A stretch of DNA of 27,165 nt, taken from assembly GCA_002490635.1 (NCBI GenBank), contig DKUJ01000045.1, positions 1 through 27,165 on the forward strand, written 5' to 3'. Below the pieces are notes generated by a model that was not told the DNA's origin, made no database searches, and worked only from the letters and a program-made list of their open reading frames with translations. Source of the DNA: Porphyromonadaceae bacterium UBA7207. Lineage in GTDB: Bacteria > Bacteroidota > Bacteroidia > Bacteroidales > Muribaculaceae. Shown here piece by piece: positions 7,672 to 15,145 of this stretch. A program made the translations under genes and the position numbers. How positions within the stretch are numbered: the first letter of the stretch is position 1; each line of letters opens with the position of its first letter.

Positions 7672-8120
7672 TGTCACAACACCCCTTAAACCACCGACCT
7701 GCCGACGAATTCCGCCACAGGACACCCGTCCAGACACGTTTCAACGACTTCGACATGTTCGGACATGCCAACAACGGAGCATACCTGCAATACTGCGATG
7801 TGGCCAAACTCGCCTACTTCGGCCAGTTCCTTCCCGAAGGATTCGATCCCGCGGCCTCCGGACTCGTTATCGCCAACATAAACTGCGACTTCATCAGACA
7901 GATAGTACCCGCCGACAAAGTGGAAGTGCTCAGCGCCGTAACAGCAATCGGCGAAAGCTCCCTTGTGCTCGAACAGCTCGTCACATCGGCCGACGGCACA
8001 ACGGTGCATGCCGCCGTACGCTCCGTTATGGTACAGTTCGATGCCTGCACACGCCGCCCGTGCCCCATATCCTCCGAATGGAGAAGCAAGCTCGCCGGAT
8101 TCGAAGGACGCGACTTCTGA
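7671..8120 (+). CDS. Acyl-CoA thioesterase, hotdog (4HBT) family
   Basis: A 149-residue single-hotdog thioesterase of the 4-hydroxybenzoyl-CoA thioesterase / YbgC type. The motif RFNDFDMFGHANNGAY (about 23-38) holds the candidate catalytic Asp28 and the helix that follows it. The INCDFIRQI and SSLVLEQLV strands complete the fold. The ATG at 7671 shares its A with the DUF721 stop codon and is preferred over the longer frame to 7482, which would overlap DUF721 almost fully. Likely substrates are small acyl-CoAs or acyl-ACP; the sequence does not say which. It is the last gene of the seven-gene unit, and no clear terminator follows. Confidence 0.88.
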   Translation: MSQHPLNHRPADEFRHRTPVQTRFNDFDMFGHANNGAYLQYCDVAKLAYFGQFLPEGFDPAASGLVIANINCDFIRQIVPADKVEVLSAVTAIGESSLVLEQLVTSADGTTVHAAVRSVMVQFDACTRRPCPISSEWRSKLAGFEGRDF

Positions 8121-8155
8121 CCTGCATGGCGAGGCGGTCACACAAACATTACATA

Positions 8156-8169
8156 GCGATTACAATCGC
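8156..8169. promoter_or_regulatory. Palindrome at the -33 position upstream of the 8285 gene
   Basis: GCGATT-AC-AATCGC is a perfect 6-bp dyad with a 2-bp centre. It lies 10 bp upstream of the -7 element at 8180-8187, where the -33 element would be, so it is placed as an operator would be. No regulator is known. Confidence 0.4.
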
Positions 8170-8179
8170 AAAAAGTGTT

Positions 8180-8187
8180 TAAATTTG
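8180..8187 (+). promoter_or_regulatory. -7 element for the hypothetical gene at 8285
   Basis: TAAATTTG matches TAnnTTTG. The implied leader to the ATG at 8285 is about 90 nt and contains the hairpin at 8200-8222. There is no TTTG -33 element; the palindrome at 8156-8169 occupies that place. Confidence 0.5.
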
Positions 8188-8199
8188 CCAAAGGCTGTC

Positions 8200-8222
8200 A
8201 ACCATTGGACTTTGCAATGGTT
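8200..8222 (+). promoter_or_regulatory. Hairpin at the predicted transcript 5' end or weak terminator
   Basis: AACCATTG and CAATGGTT form an 8-bp perfect stem with a 7-nt loop. It is followed by ATATTTTC. It would lie within about 10 nt of the start of the transcript predicted from 8180-8187, as a 5' protecting hairpin might. It could equally be a weak terminator for the unit ending at 8120. Confidence 0.35.
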
Positions 8223-8284
8223 ATATTTTCGGACACAATTAACAATCAGGCCTCGCGCCAATCATCCACTGCAAGCGAAACACA

Positions 8285-8656
8285 ATGATTACCAAACAAG
8301 TCATACAGGCTATCTACAAAAAATACAGCAAGCGCCCCGACAGTCCCGACGACCTGGATATGCCCCTGCTTTTCGACTATGCGGCCGCACATCACAACAT
8401 CACCATCGACATGGACGGCCCCGTTGACTCTTTGGTTATCAATAGCGTCGAACCTTCGTCGCCATTCCACCGCATTGCCCTGGAGAGGATAAACGCGATT
8501 GTTCCTTTCGAGGAGTGGGTGGCCATCGTGCTCCCCTCCTCCATTATTTTTCTAAACCGGAACTCGAACCGCGTCAGTGTGCATCTGCGCGCACATAAAC
8601 CCGGCATCACCGACCGCCTGCGTTCAATCTTCTCTCGCACCGACGAAGAGTCGTAA
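8285..8656 (+). CDS. Hypothetical protein
   Basis: A 123-residue soluble protein with no recognised family. The N-terminal part is basic (ITKQVIQAIYKKYSKRP), the middle contains PLLFDYAAAHHNITIDMDG, and the C-terminal tail is basic again (LRAHKPGITDRLRSIF) before an acidic end. There is no signal peptide or membrane helix. The codon use is like that of its neighbours, and the reading frame starts after a promoter-like -7 element, so it is likely real. It stands alone between two long units, with about 165-170 bp of noncoding DNA on each side. Confidence 0.7.
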   Translation: MITKQVIQAIYKKYSKRPDSPDDLDMPLLFDYAAAHHNITIDMDGPVDSLVINSVEPSSPFHRIALERINAIVPFEEWVAIVLPSSIIFLNRNSNRVSVHLRAHKPGITDRLRSIFSRTDEES

Positions 8657-8808
8657 AAGCCTCCGACTTACTGCCACCCTTATATGCTTTGTTGGCGAAC
8701 CGGAAACCGCCTTTGCCGATATTGAGCGAACGGCTCCGTTGGTCGATGTGTCTCATTTTTCAATGTTTTTCCGGAATGCTTTTAGGGCAGAGTTCCGCAA
8801 ATTTTGTG

Positions 8809-8816
8809 TACTTTTG
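8809..8816 (+). promoter_or_regulatory. -7 element for the DUF4199 operon
   Basis: TACTTTTG matches TAnnTTTG and ends 12 bp before the ATG at 8829. It sits inside the longer open frame that begins at 8577, which supports the shorter start. Confidence 0.6.
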
Positions 8817-8828
8817 CTCTTTGAAGCT

Positions 8829-9425
8829 ATGAACACAAAATCAACCAATCAGCCCGGACGCCCCGTGTTGCAGCGCGCCGCCGAAACAGGCCTCTACCTC
8901 GGCGGCTATCTGTCGCTGCTGGCTCTGGCCACCGGCCTCTCGCAGTCGGCGCCAGCGGCATCCCTGCTTGTGTGGGCCGGCTCGATAGCGCTGCCATTCG
9001 CATTGTACGTCCTCCTGCGCCGTTCGCTGGCCGAACGCGACTTCTCCGCCACCTTTTCGGAAGTTTGGCTCGAAGGCATTGCCTCCTTCTTCTTCGGCAG
9101 CATGATTCAGGCGGTGATAATATACCTCGGCCTGCGGTTCCTCGCGCCTCACTATCTGCTTAACAGCGTGGAGATGGCAATCGACTATTTCAACCAGATG
9201 GGCACGCCCGCCGGCGACCAGTGGGCACGCACTCTCACCGACATCAGGGAACACAACGGAATACCCACCGCCGTCGACGTCGTAAGCCAGATAATAAGCA
9301 TGAACCTCATCGGCGGAACATTCATCACACTAATCGACGCCTCCATTCTCAAAGCGCGATATTCCTCCGAAGCCCGCCGACAGGCATGGCGCAACAGGCA
9401 CAACAGCGACTACAATGGCAGATAA
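8829..9425 (+). CDS. DUF4199 family membrane protein
   Basis: A 198-residue protein with about four hydrophobic segments (LYLGGYLSLLALATGL, LLVWAGSIALPFALYVLL, FFFGSMIQAVIIYLGLRFL, and a last one with ISMNLIGGTFITLIDASIL). This is the layout of DUF4199, a Bacteroidota inner-membrane family usually found directly before a GT2 glycosyltransferase, as here. Function is unknown; a partner or flippase-like role for the neighbouring glycosyltransferase is only a guess. The ATG at 8829 was chosen because a -7 promoter element lies 12 bp upstream and the region before it does not read as protein. It overlaps the next gene by 11 bp. Confidence 0.82.
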   Translation: MNTKSTNQPGRPVLQRAAETGLYLGGYLSLLALATGLSQSAPAASLLVWAGSIALPFALYVLLRRSLAERDFSATFSEVWLEGIASFFFGSMIQAVIIYLGLRFLAPHYLLNSVEMAIDYFNQMGTPAGDQWARTLTDIREHNGIPTAVDVVSQIISMNLIGGTFITLIDASILKARYSSEARRQAWRNRHNSDYNGR

Positions 9426-10389
9426 AGACCTTTCCATAGTAATTCCCCTCTTCAACGAAGCGGAATCGCTACCTGAACTTCACGCATGGATAACACGCGT
9501 GCTCACACAGTCGGCACTGCAGTACGAGATATTGTTTGTCGACGACGGTTCCGACGACTCCTCATGGAACGTTATCGAATCGCTCGCCGCAGCCGACCCC
9601 GACCACGTGCGCGCGGCATCATTCAGGCGCAACTACGGAAAAAGCCCGGCGCTGTACACCGGCTTCAGCATGGCCCGCGGAAAGGTGGTGATTACAATGG
9701 ACGCCGACCTGCAGGACTCACCCGACGAAATACTGCCCCTCTACCGCATGATCACAGTCGACGGCTACGACCTCGTCTCTGGATACAAACAGAAACGCTA
9801 CGACCCGCCGAGCAAGACAATACCCACAAAACTCTTCAACGCCACAGCTCGCCGCGTAAGCGGCATCCACAACCTCCACGACTTCAACTGCGGCCTCAAA
9901 GCCTACCGCGGCGAGGTGGTGAAGCACATCGAGGTCTACGGCGACATGCACCGCTATATCCCATATCTTGCGAAACTCGCCGGATTCCATAAAATCGGCG
10001 AGAAGGTGGTACACCACCAGGCAAGAAAGTACGGAACCACAAAATTCGGCCTCGACCGCTTCGTAAACGGCTATCTCGACCTGGCCACACTGTGGTTCAC
10101 CGGAAAATTCGGCAAGAAGCCCATGCACTTTTTCGGCCTCCTTGGCTCGCTGATGTTCCTGCTGGGATTCCTGTCGGCAGCCGCCGTGGGTGCCCTCAAG
10201 CTATACCACATGTACGCCGGCCACACCTACACCCTGGTCACCGACTCGCCCTATTTCTACCTGTCCCTAGTCATGATGATACTGGGCACACAGCTCTTCC
10301 TGGCAGGATTCGTCGGCGAACTGGTGGCGCGCAACTCCGCCAAACGAAACGACTACGAAATACGCTCAACCATCGGGAACGATGAATAA
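9415..10389 (+). CDS. GT2 family polyprenyl-phosphate glycosyltransferase
   Basis: A 324-residue GT-A enzyme with the same architecture as the one at 3067 but clearly a different paralogue. It has IVIPLFNEAESLPEL (8-22), LFVDDGSDDSSW (40-51), the metal motif DADLQDS (96-102), the acceptor-site stretch DFNCGLKAY and a conserved RKYGTTKFG segment. Two transmembrane helices lie near the C-terminus (FFGLLGSLMFLLGFLSAAAV and YFYLSLVMMILGTQLFLAGF). It should transfer a sugar to undecaprenyl phosphate at the inner membrane. It is translationally coupled to DUF4199 upstream, and the DUF6452 lipoprotein gene starts inside its end. Donor and final product are unknown. Confidence 0.88.
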   Translation: MADKDLSIVIPLFNEAESLPELHAWITRVLTQSALQYEILFVDDGSDDSSWNVIESLAAADPDHVRAASFRRNYGKSPALYTGFSMARGKVVITMDADLQDSPDEILPLYRMITVDGYDLVSGYKQKRYDPPSKTIPTKLFNATARRVSGIHNLHDFNCGLKAYRGEVVKHIEVYGDMHRYIPYLAKLAGFHKIGEKVVHHQARKYGTTKFGLDRFVNGYLDLATLWFTGKFGKKPMHFFGLLGSLMFLLGFLSAAAVGALKLYHMYAGHTYTLVTDSPYFYLSLVMMILGTQLFLAGFVGELVARNSAKRNDYEIRSTIGNDE

Positions 10390-10912
10390 GCTCCTGCCCA
10401 TAGCGGTGGCCGCAACAGCGGCGGCGGCAATCCTCCACGGATGCAACAGCGGAGGCTGCTACGACAACGGCAGCGCCATTCCACTGGCAAAATTCATGGA
10501 CAGCTACGACGGCGAAAGCGTAACCCTCAACAACCTGCGCATACACGGAATCGGAGCGCCTGCCGACAGCGCCATACTCCCCTCGGGAACCTCAGCCTCG
10601 CAGATATACCTCCCCATGCGCTCCACGGCAACATCCACCGCATGGTGTTTCAGCTACTCCTCGGAAGGTATCGACTCCCCGGAATTCAACGACACCATAA
10701 GCTTTGCCTACCGCTCCATCCCCGTGTTCGTTTCCGACGAATGCGGAGCCATGTACAACTACCGCATAACGGCATGCCGCCGGACATCGCACCTGATCGA
10801 CTCCCTGGCCATAACAGACTCGCTGATAACCAACGCCGACATACCCAGGATAGAGATATATTTCCGAATCGACCACTCCACACCACCGGAAGAGGAGGAC
10901 GGCGAACAGTGA
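10382..10912 (+). CDS. DUF6452 family lipoprotein
   Basis: A 176-residue protein with a lipoprotein signal peptide ending in ILHG before Cys21. The mature part is a small beta-rich domain that includes Cys-rich CNSGGCYDN at the start and a strand VTLNNLRIHGIG. It resembles the DUF6452 family, which in Bacteroidota is paired with a DUF6048 gene, as it is here. No function is established. The acidic tail (EEEDGE) is noteworthy. It overlaps the GT2 gene upstream by 8 bp and the DUF6048 gene downstream by 4 bp (GTGA), so the three are co-translated. Confidence 0.78.
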   Translation: MNKLLPIAVAATAAAAILHGCNSGGCYDNGSAIPLAKFMDSYDGESVTLNNLRIHGIGAPADSAILPSGTSASQIYLPMRSTATSTAWCFSYSSEGIDSPEFNDTISFAYRSIPVFVSDECGAMYNYRITACRRTSHLIDSLAITDSLITNADIPRIEIYFRIDHSTPPEEEDGEQ

Positions 10913-11859
10913 AAGCAGCGCGACTTGTCACCATAGCCATCCTGCTGCTGTGCTGCGCCGGTGCATGGGGGCAGCGGCGCATATCGCCGGTGGAAACGCC
11001 CGCAACCGCCACACAGGCGATAAACGAGACAGCCACCGACACCGCGCGTATAAATGCCCGACGCCGTGCGGCATCCATTTCCTACGTCGACGACCGCGGA
11101 CTCACAATCTACGTCGACACAATAACGAATACCGAATGGACCGACTCCGCCGCCCTCAGGCAATCGCGGGTGCCGCGCATGCAGGTTCCACTATGGCACA
11201 CGGTGAGCGTAGGCATCGACATCTGGGATCCGGTTATGCGCATCTTCGGCCAGCAGCACGGCATTGCCGGAGCCTGGGCGCAGCTGAGCCTCCACAACCG
11301 CTACAAGCCCATAATCGAAGCCGGACTGGGTGTGGCAAGCCACCGTGCCTCCACAGGTAACTTCCTGTACCGCTCGCCGCTGAGCTTCTTCATGAAAATC
11401 GGAGCCGACTACAACTTCCTGTACAACTCCAACCCCGACTACCAGTTCACCGCCGGACTGCGATACGGCGTGTCGCCGTTCAGCTACAGCGTCGACGACG
11501 TGCGCCTGCCCGACTCCTACTGGGGAGAGACAGCCACATTCAACATTCCCGCACAGCACGTCACCGTGGGATGGTTCGAAGTCACCGTAGGCCTCAGAGT
11601 GAAACTATGGGGACCCATATCGGCAGGCTGGCAGTTCAAATTCCACTCAGTCCTGCACCAGAGCGCCGCACCCTATGGCCGCCCGTGGTACATACCAGGC
11701 TACGGAACCCGTGGCACGCCCATAACAGGCAGCTTCTCGGTGGTCTACACCATTCCCTTGTCCGGCCTGAACAAGAAAGCCGATCCCTCTGTTGATATTA
11801 TTGAGTCGGAAGCTCCGCCAGTTCAGCAGGAGCAGGCTCCTCAATCTGCAACACAATGA
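10909..11859 (+). CDS. DUF6048 family protein, probable outer-membrane barrel
   Basis: A 316-residue protein with a signal peptide (AILLLCCAGAWGQ) and then a run of amphipathic beta strands with aromatic residues, such as HTVSVGIDIWDPVMRIFG, PIIEAGLGVASH, SFFMKIGADYNFLYN, YQFTAGLRYGVSPFSYS and WFEVTVGLRVKLWG. This looks like an outer-membrane beta barrel of the DUF6048 family. The WYIPGYGTRG motif is family-like. It starts with GTG at 10909 in the DUF6452 stop (GTGA). A longer open frame continues upstream to 10441 but lies on top of DUF6452 and lacks a signal peptide. The Pro/Gln-rich C-terminal tail (about 25 residues) is probably disordered. Confidence 0.78.
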   Translation: MKAARLVTIAILLLCCAGAWGQRRISPVETPATATQAINETATDTARINARRRAASISYVDDRGLTIYVDTITNTEWTDSAALRQSRVPRMQVPLWHTVSVGIDIWDPVMRIFGQQHGIAGAWAQLSLHNRYKPIIEAGLGVASHRASTGNFLYRSPLSFFMKIGADYNFLYNSNPDYQFTAGLRYGVSPFSYSVDDVRLPDSYWGETATFNIPAQHVTVGWFEVTVGLRVKLWGPISAGWQFKFHSVLHQSAAPYGRPWYIPGYGTRGTPITGSFSVVYTIPLSGLNKKADPSVDIIESEAPPVQQEQAPQSATQ

Positions 11860-12593
11860 AAAAGCTCATAGTAGTGGGCGCATCCTCCGGTATGGGAATG
11901 CGCATAGCCACCGATTTCGCCCGCCTCGGCTGGCGCGTGGGAATAGCGGCCCGTAGGGAAGACCGCCTCAGGGAAATCAGGAACCTCTACCCCGACCGAA
12001 TAGAATACATGGCCATCGATGTCACCGCCGACGATGCCGTGGAACGTTTCAACAACCTAATCGAACTCACCGGGGGAATGGACTACATGCTATACGCCGC
12101 AGGCTGCGGCTGGCAGAACCCCGAACTCGACACCGCACGCGACCGCAGCACACTCGAGGTAAACGTTGTCGGATTCACCCGCATCATCAACGCCGCATAC
12201 ACCTATTTCAGGGACACCGCCAACCGCCGCCCCGGACACATCGCGGCCATAACATCCGTGGCCGGTACAAAAGGAATAGGAATCTCGGCCACATATTCAG
12301 CCTCCAAACGCTACCAGTGGACCTACCTCCAGGCCCTCGACCAGCTCGCCCACATACAGCACGTCGACGTCGCCATCACCGACATCCGCCCGGGCTTCGT
12401 CGACACCCCCCTGCTCGTCCAGGGCAAGGACTACCCCATGGAGATGAGCATAGCCTACGCCGCACCGCGCATCGAGCGCGCCATGCTCACCGGACGGCGC
12501 GTGGCGGTGGTCGATGCCCGATGGGCCGTGGCCACGGCACTATGGAAGGCCATCCCGGACTGCATCTGGAGGCACCTCGCCATAAGGCTCTGA
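11856..12593 (+). CDS. SDR family NAD(P)-dependent oxidoreductase
   Basis: A 245-residue classical short-chain dehydrogenase. The cofactor motif is GASSGMG (8-14), and an Arg pair after beta-2 (AARRED, 31-36) suggests NADPH. Asn103, Ser134, Tyr147 and Lys151 (YSASK) form the catalytic tetrad. The substrate is unknown. It is joined to the DUF6048 gene by ATGA and ends the five-gene coupled unit. A hydrophobic tail is absent, so it is cytosolic. The C-terminal IWRHLAIRL might contact membrane, but this is weak. Confidence 0.9.
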   Translation: MKKLIVVGASSGMGMRIATDFARLGWRVGIAARREDRLREIRNLYPDRIEYMAIDVTADDAVERFNNLIELTGGMDYMLYAAGCGWQNPELDTARDRSTLEVNVVGFTRIINAAYTYFRDTANRRPGHIAAITSVAGTKGIGISATYSASKRYQWTYLQALDQLAHIQHVDVAITDIRPGFVDTPLLVQGKDYPMEMSIAYAAPRIERAMLTGRRVAVVDARWAVATALWKAIPDCIWRHLAIRL

Positions 12594-12632
12594 CACCAAC
12601 AGAAAAAGAACAATCAATGCTATAAACCGACT

Positions 12633-13751
12633 ATGAAAAACATTCTTGCAATGGCACTCGTGCTGGCAGCCGCCGGCACCGCCGCCCATGCCGCCGAGGA
12701 AGAAAAGCCCTGGCGCTACGTCGACGCCCGGGAACTGAGGGTTATAAACAAAGGATGGGACAACACCCTGCGACCCTACACACGAATCCCCGCCAACCTC
12801 GCCGACAGCGTGCGCCCCGAACTGTGGGAACGCTCACAGTGCTCCACAGGCATCGCCGTACGATTCGCCACAAACTCCTCGCGCATCGGCGTGCGCTACC
12901 AGCTCCTCTGGGACACCCATATGCTCCACATGGCCGACACCGGCCTCAAAGGAACCGACCTCTACGTTTTCGAGGGAGACTCCGTGTGGCGCCACGCAAA
13001 CACCAACCGACCCAGGGTGAACAACAAGGAAGAAAAAATCTGCGAGGCAACCTACGTAAGCAACCTCGACACCACCCGCATGACCGAGTACATGGTCTAT
13101 TTCCCGCTCTACGACGGCGTGAACTCCCTGGAAATCAAAGTCGACTCCGCAGCCACAATCACCTCCGGCAATCCGGCTGTAATCGACGGCGACACCAAGA
13201 TAGTGGCCTACGGCACCAGCATCCTCCAGGGCGGCTGCGCATCGCGCACCGGCATGGCCGCCACAAACATTATCTCCCGTGAGCTCAATTGCGAAGTGGT
13301 CAACATAGGCATCAGCGGAGAAGGCAAGATGGACCCCTGCATGGCACGCGCGATGGCGCAGATTCCCGATGCCGACCTCTACATCATCGACCCAGTGCCC
13401 AACTGCACCGAAATGATGTGCGACACCCTCACCTACGACTTCGTGAACATCCTGCGCAAGGCAAAACCCGACGTTCCCGTGGTGATGGTCGAAGGCCCCA
13501 TCTACCCCTATGCACGCTACGACAGCTTCTTCGGCCGCTATCTTCCGGCCAAGAACGCAGCCTTCCACCGCAACTACCTCCGGCTCAAAGCGGAAAACCC
13601 CGAAGGACTCTATTACGTAACCTCCGAGAACCTCGACGGCATCGAGGACGACGGCACCGTCGACGGAATACACCTCACCGACCTCGGCTTCCGCCACTAC
13701 GCCGACAAGCTCACTCCCATACTCCGCGACATCCTCAGCCGGAAACGCTGA
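12633..13751 (+). CDS. Secreted SGNH/GDSL hydrolase (GxDLY + Lipase_GDSL_3 type)
   Basis: A 372-residue secreted hydrolase. A signal peptide (about 1-20, ending AAHA) is followed by an N-terminal beta domain with the GTDLYVF motif (107-113) and then an SGNH hydrolase domain. Block I is GTSILQGG with nucleophile Ser196, block II Gly228 in GISGEG, block III Asn257 in DPVPNC, and block V Asp344-His347 in DGIHLTD. These enzymes remove acyl or acetyl groups, often from polysaccharides. It begins 39 bp after the SDR stop, so it may be cotranscribed. The terminator at 13765-13803 follows. Confidence 0.9.
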   Translation: MKNILAMALVLAAAGTAAHAAEEEKPWRYVDARELRVINKGWDNTLRPYTRIPANLADSVRPELWERSQCSTGIAVRFATNSSRIGVRYQLLWDTHMLHMADTGLKGTDLYVFEGDSVWRHANTNRPRVNNKEEKICEATYVSNLDTTRMTEYMVYFPLYDGVNSLEIKVDSAATITSGNPAVIDGDTKIVAYGTSILQGGCASRTGMAATNIISRELNCEVVNIGISGEGKMDPCMARAMAQIPDADLYIIDPVPNCTEMMCDTLTYDFVNILRKAKPDVPVVMVEGPIYPYARYDSFFGRYLPAKNAAFHRNYLRLKAENPEGLYYVTSENLDGIEDDGTVDGIHLTDLGFRHYADKLTPILRDILSRKR

Positions 13752-13764
13752 CAACCACATCTGA

Positions 13765-13803
13765 GAAAGAGGCTGAACCGTTGGTAACGGTTCAGCCTCT
13801 TTC
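13765..13803. terminator. Bidirectional terminator, perfect 18-bp hairpin
   Basis: Bases 13765-13782 pair perfectly with 13786-13803, leaving a 3-base loop (GGT). The arms begin GAAAGAGGCTG and end with the complementary CTCTTTC, so a short A/T run flanks the stem on both strands. It sits between the convergent SGNH hydrolase and trxA genes and should end both transcripts. Confidence 0.9.
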
Positions 13804-13830
13804 CATATATAGAGAGTGATGATGACAGTC

Positions 13831-14130
13831 CTACTTGGCGTGCTCCTCGATTTTTGCCACAAGCTCATTGGCCTGCTGCACGCCTACTGCGCGCCACACA
13901 GCCTCGCCCTTGTGGAACATGATCAGAGTGGGCACACTCTGCACATGATACTGCATTGCCAGCTCGCGGTTCTGGTCGATATCCACCTTGATTACGTTTG
14001 CCTTGTCGCCCACAGTAGTCTTGACATCTTCAAGAATAGGAGCCTGCATGCGGCAGGGGCCGCACCATGTCGCGAAGAAGTCCACAAGAGTGGGCTTGTC
14101 CTCGCCGATTAGTTTGTTGAAATCGTTCAT
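13831..14130 (-). CDS. trxA: Thioredoxin
   Basis: A 99-residue cytosolic thioredoxin with the redox motif WCGPC (Cys23 and Cys26), the cis-Pro segment VPTLIMF, and the conserved VDFFATWC strand. It reduces disulfides in ribonucleotide reductase, peroxiredoxins and others. It is followed by the bidirectional terminator and preceded 15 bp upstream by rubrerythrin, so the two genes probably share a transcript. Together they form an oxidative-stress unit. Confidence 0.95.
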   Translation of the reverse strand: MNDFNKLIGEDKPTLVDFFATWCGPCRMQAPILEDVKTTVGDKANVIKVDIDQNRELAMQYHVQSVPTLIMFHKGEAVWRAVGVQQANELVAKIEEHAK

Positions 14131-14145
14131 AATCTTTGTATTGAA

Positions 14146-14736
14146 TCAGTTGATATTTTCGGGATAGTCCAGCGCCATATAGTGCTGGTAGGGGTGGTCG
14201 CAGGCAGGGCATTCCTCGGGAGGCTCGGTGCCTTCCACCACATAGCCGCACACAAGGCACTTCCACAGAATGGGCTTTTCGCGTTTCCACACAGTGCCAT
14301 CCTTCACCTGCTTGAGATAGTGGAGGAAGCGTTCGCGGTGGCGGGCCTCGATTTCAGCGATGGCGCGGAAGTGCGAGGCTATTTCAGCGAAGCCCTCCTC
14401 GTCGGCGACCTTCGCCGATTCGGTATAGAGCTCCACGCCCTCCATCTCTTCCTCACGGATTGCCGTGGCCAGATTCTCGGCTGTAGTGCCTATAACACCC
14501 GCATCCACATCCACGGGCACCTGCACCGAGCCGCCTTCAAGCAGCTTGAAGAACACCTTGGCGTGCCGCAGCTCGTTCTGCGCCGTTTCGTTGAACACCA
14601 CGCCTATGGGGAAGTATTCTTCCTTGTCGGCGGCCTGTGCATAATATGTATAGCGCGAATATGCCGTTGACTCTGCAACGTAAGCGATAACCAGATTGCG
14701 CTCGGTTCTGGTTCCCTTGATGGATTTTGAGGTCAT
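14146..14736 (-). CDS. Rubrerythrin
   Basis: A 196-residue rubrerythrin that reduces hydrogen peroxide in anaerobes. An N-terminal ferritin-like four-helix domain carries the diiron ligand motifs (AEST at about 21-24, ELRHAK at 55-60 with His58, and EIEARH at 128-133 with Glu130 and His133). A C-terminal rubredoxin-like domain has CLVCGY and CPACDH (Cys160, 163, 176, 179), so it is full length. It is the first gene of the minus-strand unit with trxA. In Bacteroidota, rubrerythrin genes are often controlled by peroxide sensors, but no operator was recognised here. Confidence 0.94.
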   Translation of the reverse strand: MTSKSIKGTRTERNLVIAYVAESTAYSRYTYYAQAADKEEYFPIGVVFNETAQNELRHAKVFFKLLEGGSVQVPVDVDAGVIGTTAENLATAIREEEMEGVELYTESAKVADEEGFAEIASHFRAIAEIEARHRERFLHYLKQVKDGTVWKREKPILWKCLVCGYVVEGTEPPEECPACDHPYQHYMALDYPENIN

Positions 14737-14846
14737 GATCGGGAGGTGTGTTAGTTTGTTGTTTCATCATGGCGCCCCCGGAAGGAACACCTGTATATAA
14801 AACAGCAACGCCTCGCAATTGTTTGTCCGGCTCTCCGGCCACACCA

Positions 14847-14854
14847 CAAATATA
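14847..14854 (-). promoter_or_regulatory. -7 element for rubrerythrin-trxA
   Basis: Minus-strand TATATTTG matches TAnnTTTG, with a predicted leader of about 105 nt before the rubrerythrin ATG at 14736. No clear TTG -33 element was seen. Confidence 0.5.
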
Positions 14855-15003
14855 AGGAGAATATTCGACGAAACATAATAACAGCCCGGTTCGCGGTTCC
14901 GAAGCGAATCAACCGCAAAGATTACGCATTGCCGACCACCGGGTGCCACCGAATCATTAACACATATTAAGAATTAACCCACACCACCTCCCCTGAACAG
15001 GGG

Positions 15004-15035
15004 ATTGCGCCGCCTGCCGCCTAAACCTAATTTTG
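15004..15035 (+). promoter_or_regulatory. Promoter of the histidine kinase/response regulator pair
   Basis: ATTG at 15004-15007, a 20-bp spacer, then TAATTTTG at 15028-15035 fit the Bacteroidota TTG-N19-21-TAnnTTTG pattern. The leader to the ATG at 15146 would be about 105 nt. Confidence 0.6.
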
Positions 15036-15145
15036 CATAAATTATCACATCGGCAACACGTCCACAATAACAACAACTAAACGCCATCACCACGCCCGCT
15101 CTCCGCTTCCTTATGGCTATCCTTGCGGATATTAATCTACCTGCC

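Larger units (their letters stand above)
14737..15145. other. Divergent intergenic region without genes (409 bp)
   Basis: It holds the rubrerythrin leader and minus-strand promoter (14847-14854) and the histidine kinase promoter (about 15004-15035). No tRNA or small ORF with support was seen. Confidence 0.6.

Noticed and set aside
10441..10908. Upstream extension of the DUF6048 open frame
   Set aside because: It lies in a different frame over the DUF6452 gene and lacks a signal peptide; the GTG at 10909 opens a clear one.
13765..13803. CRISPR repeat or IS end
   Set aside because: It occurs once and is a perfect hairpin between convergent genes; a bidirectional terminator explains it.
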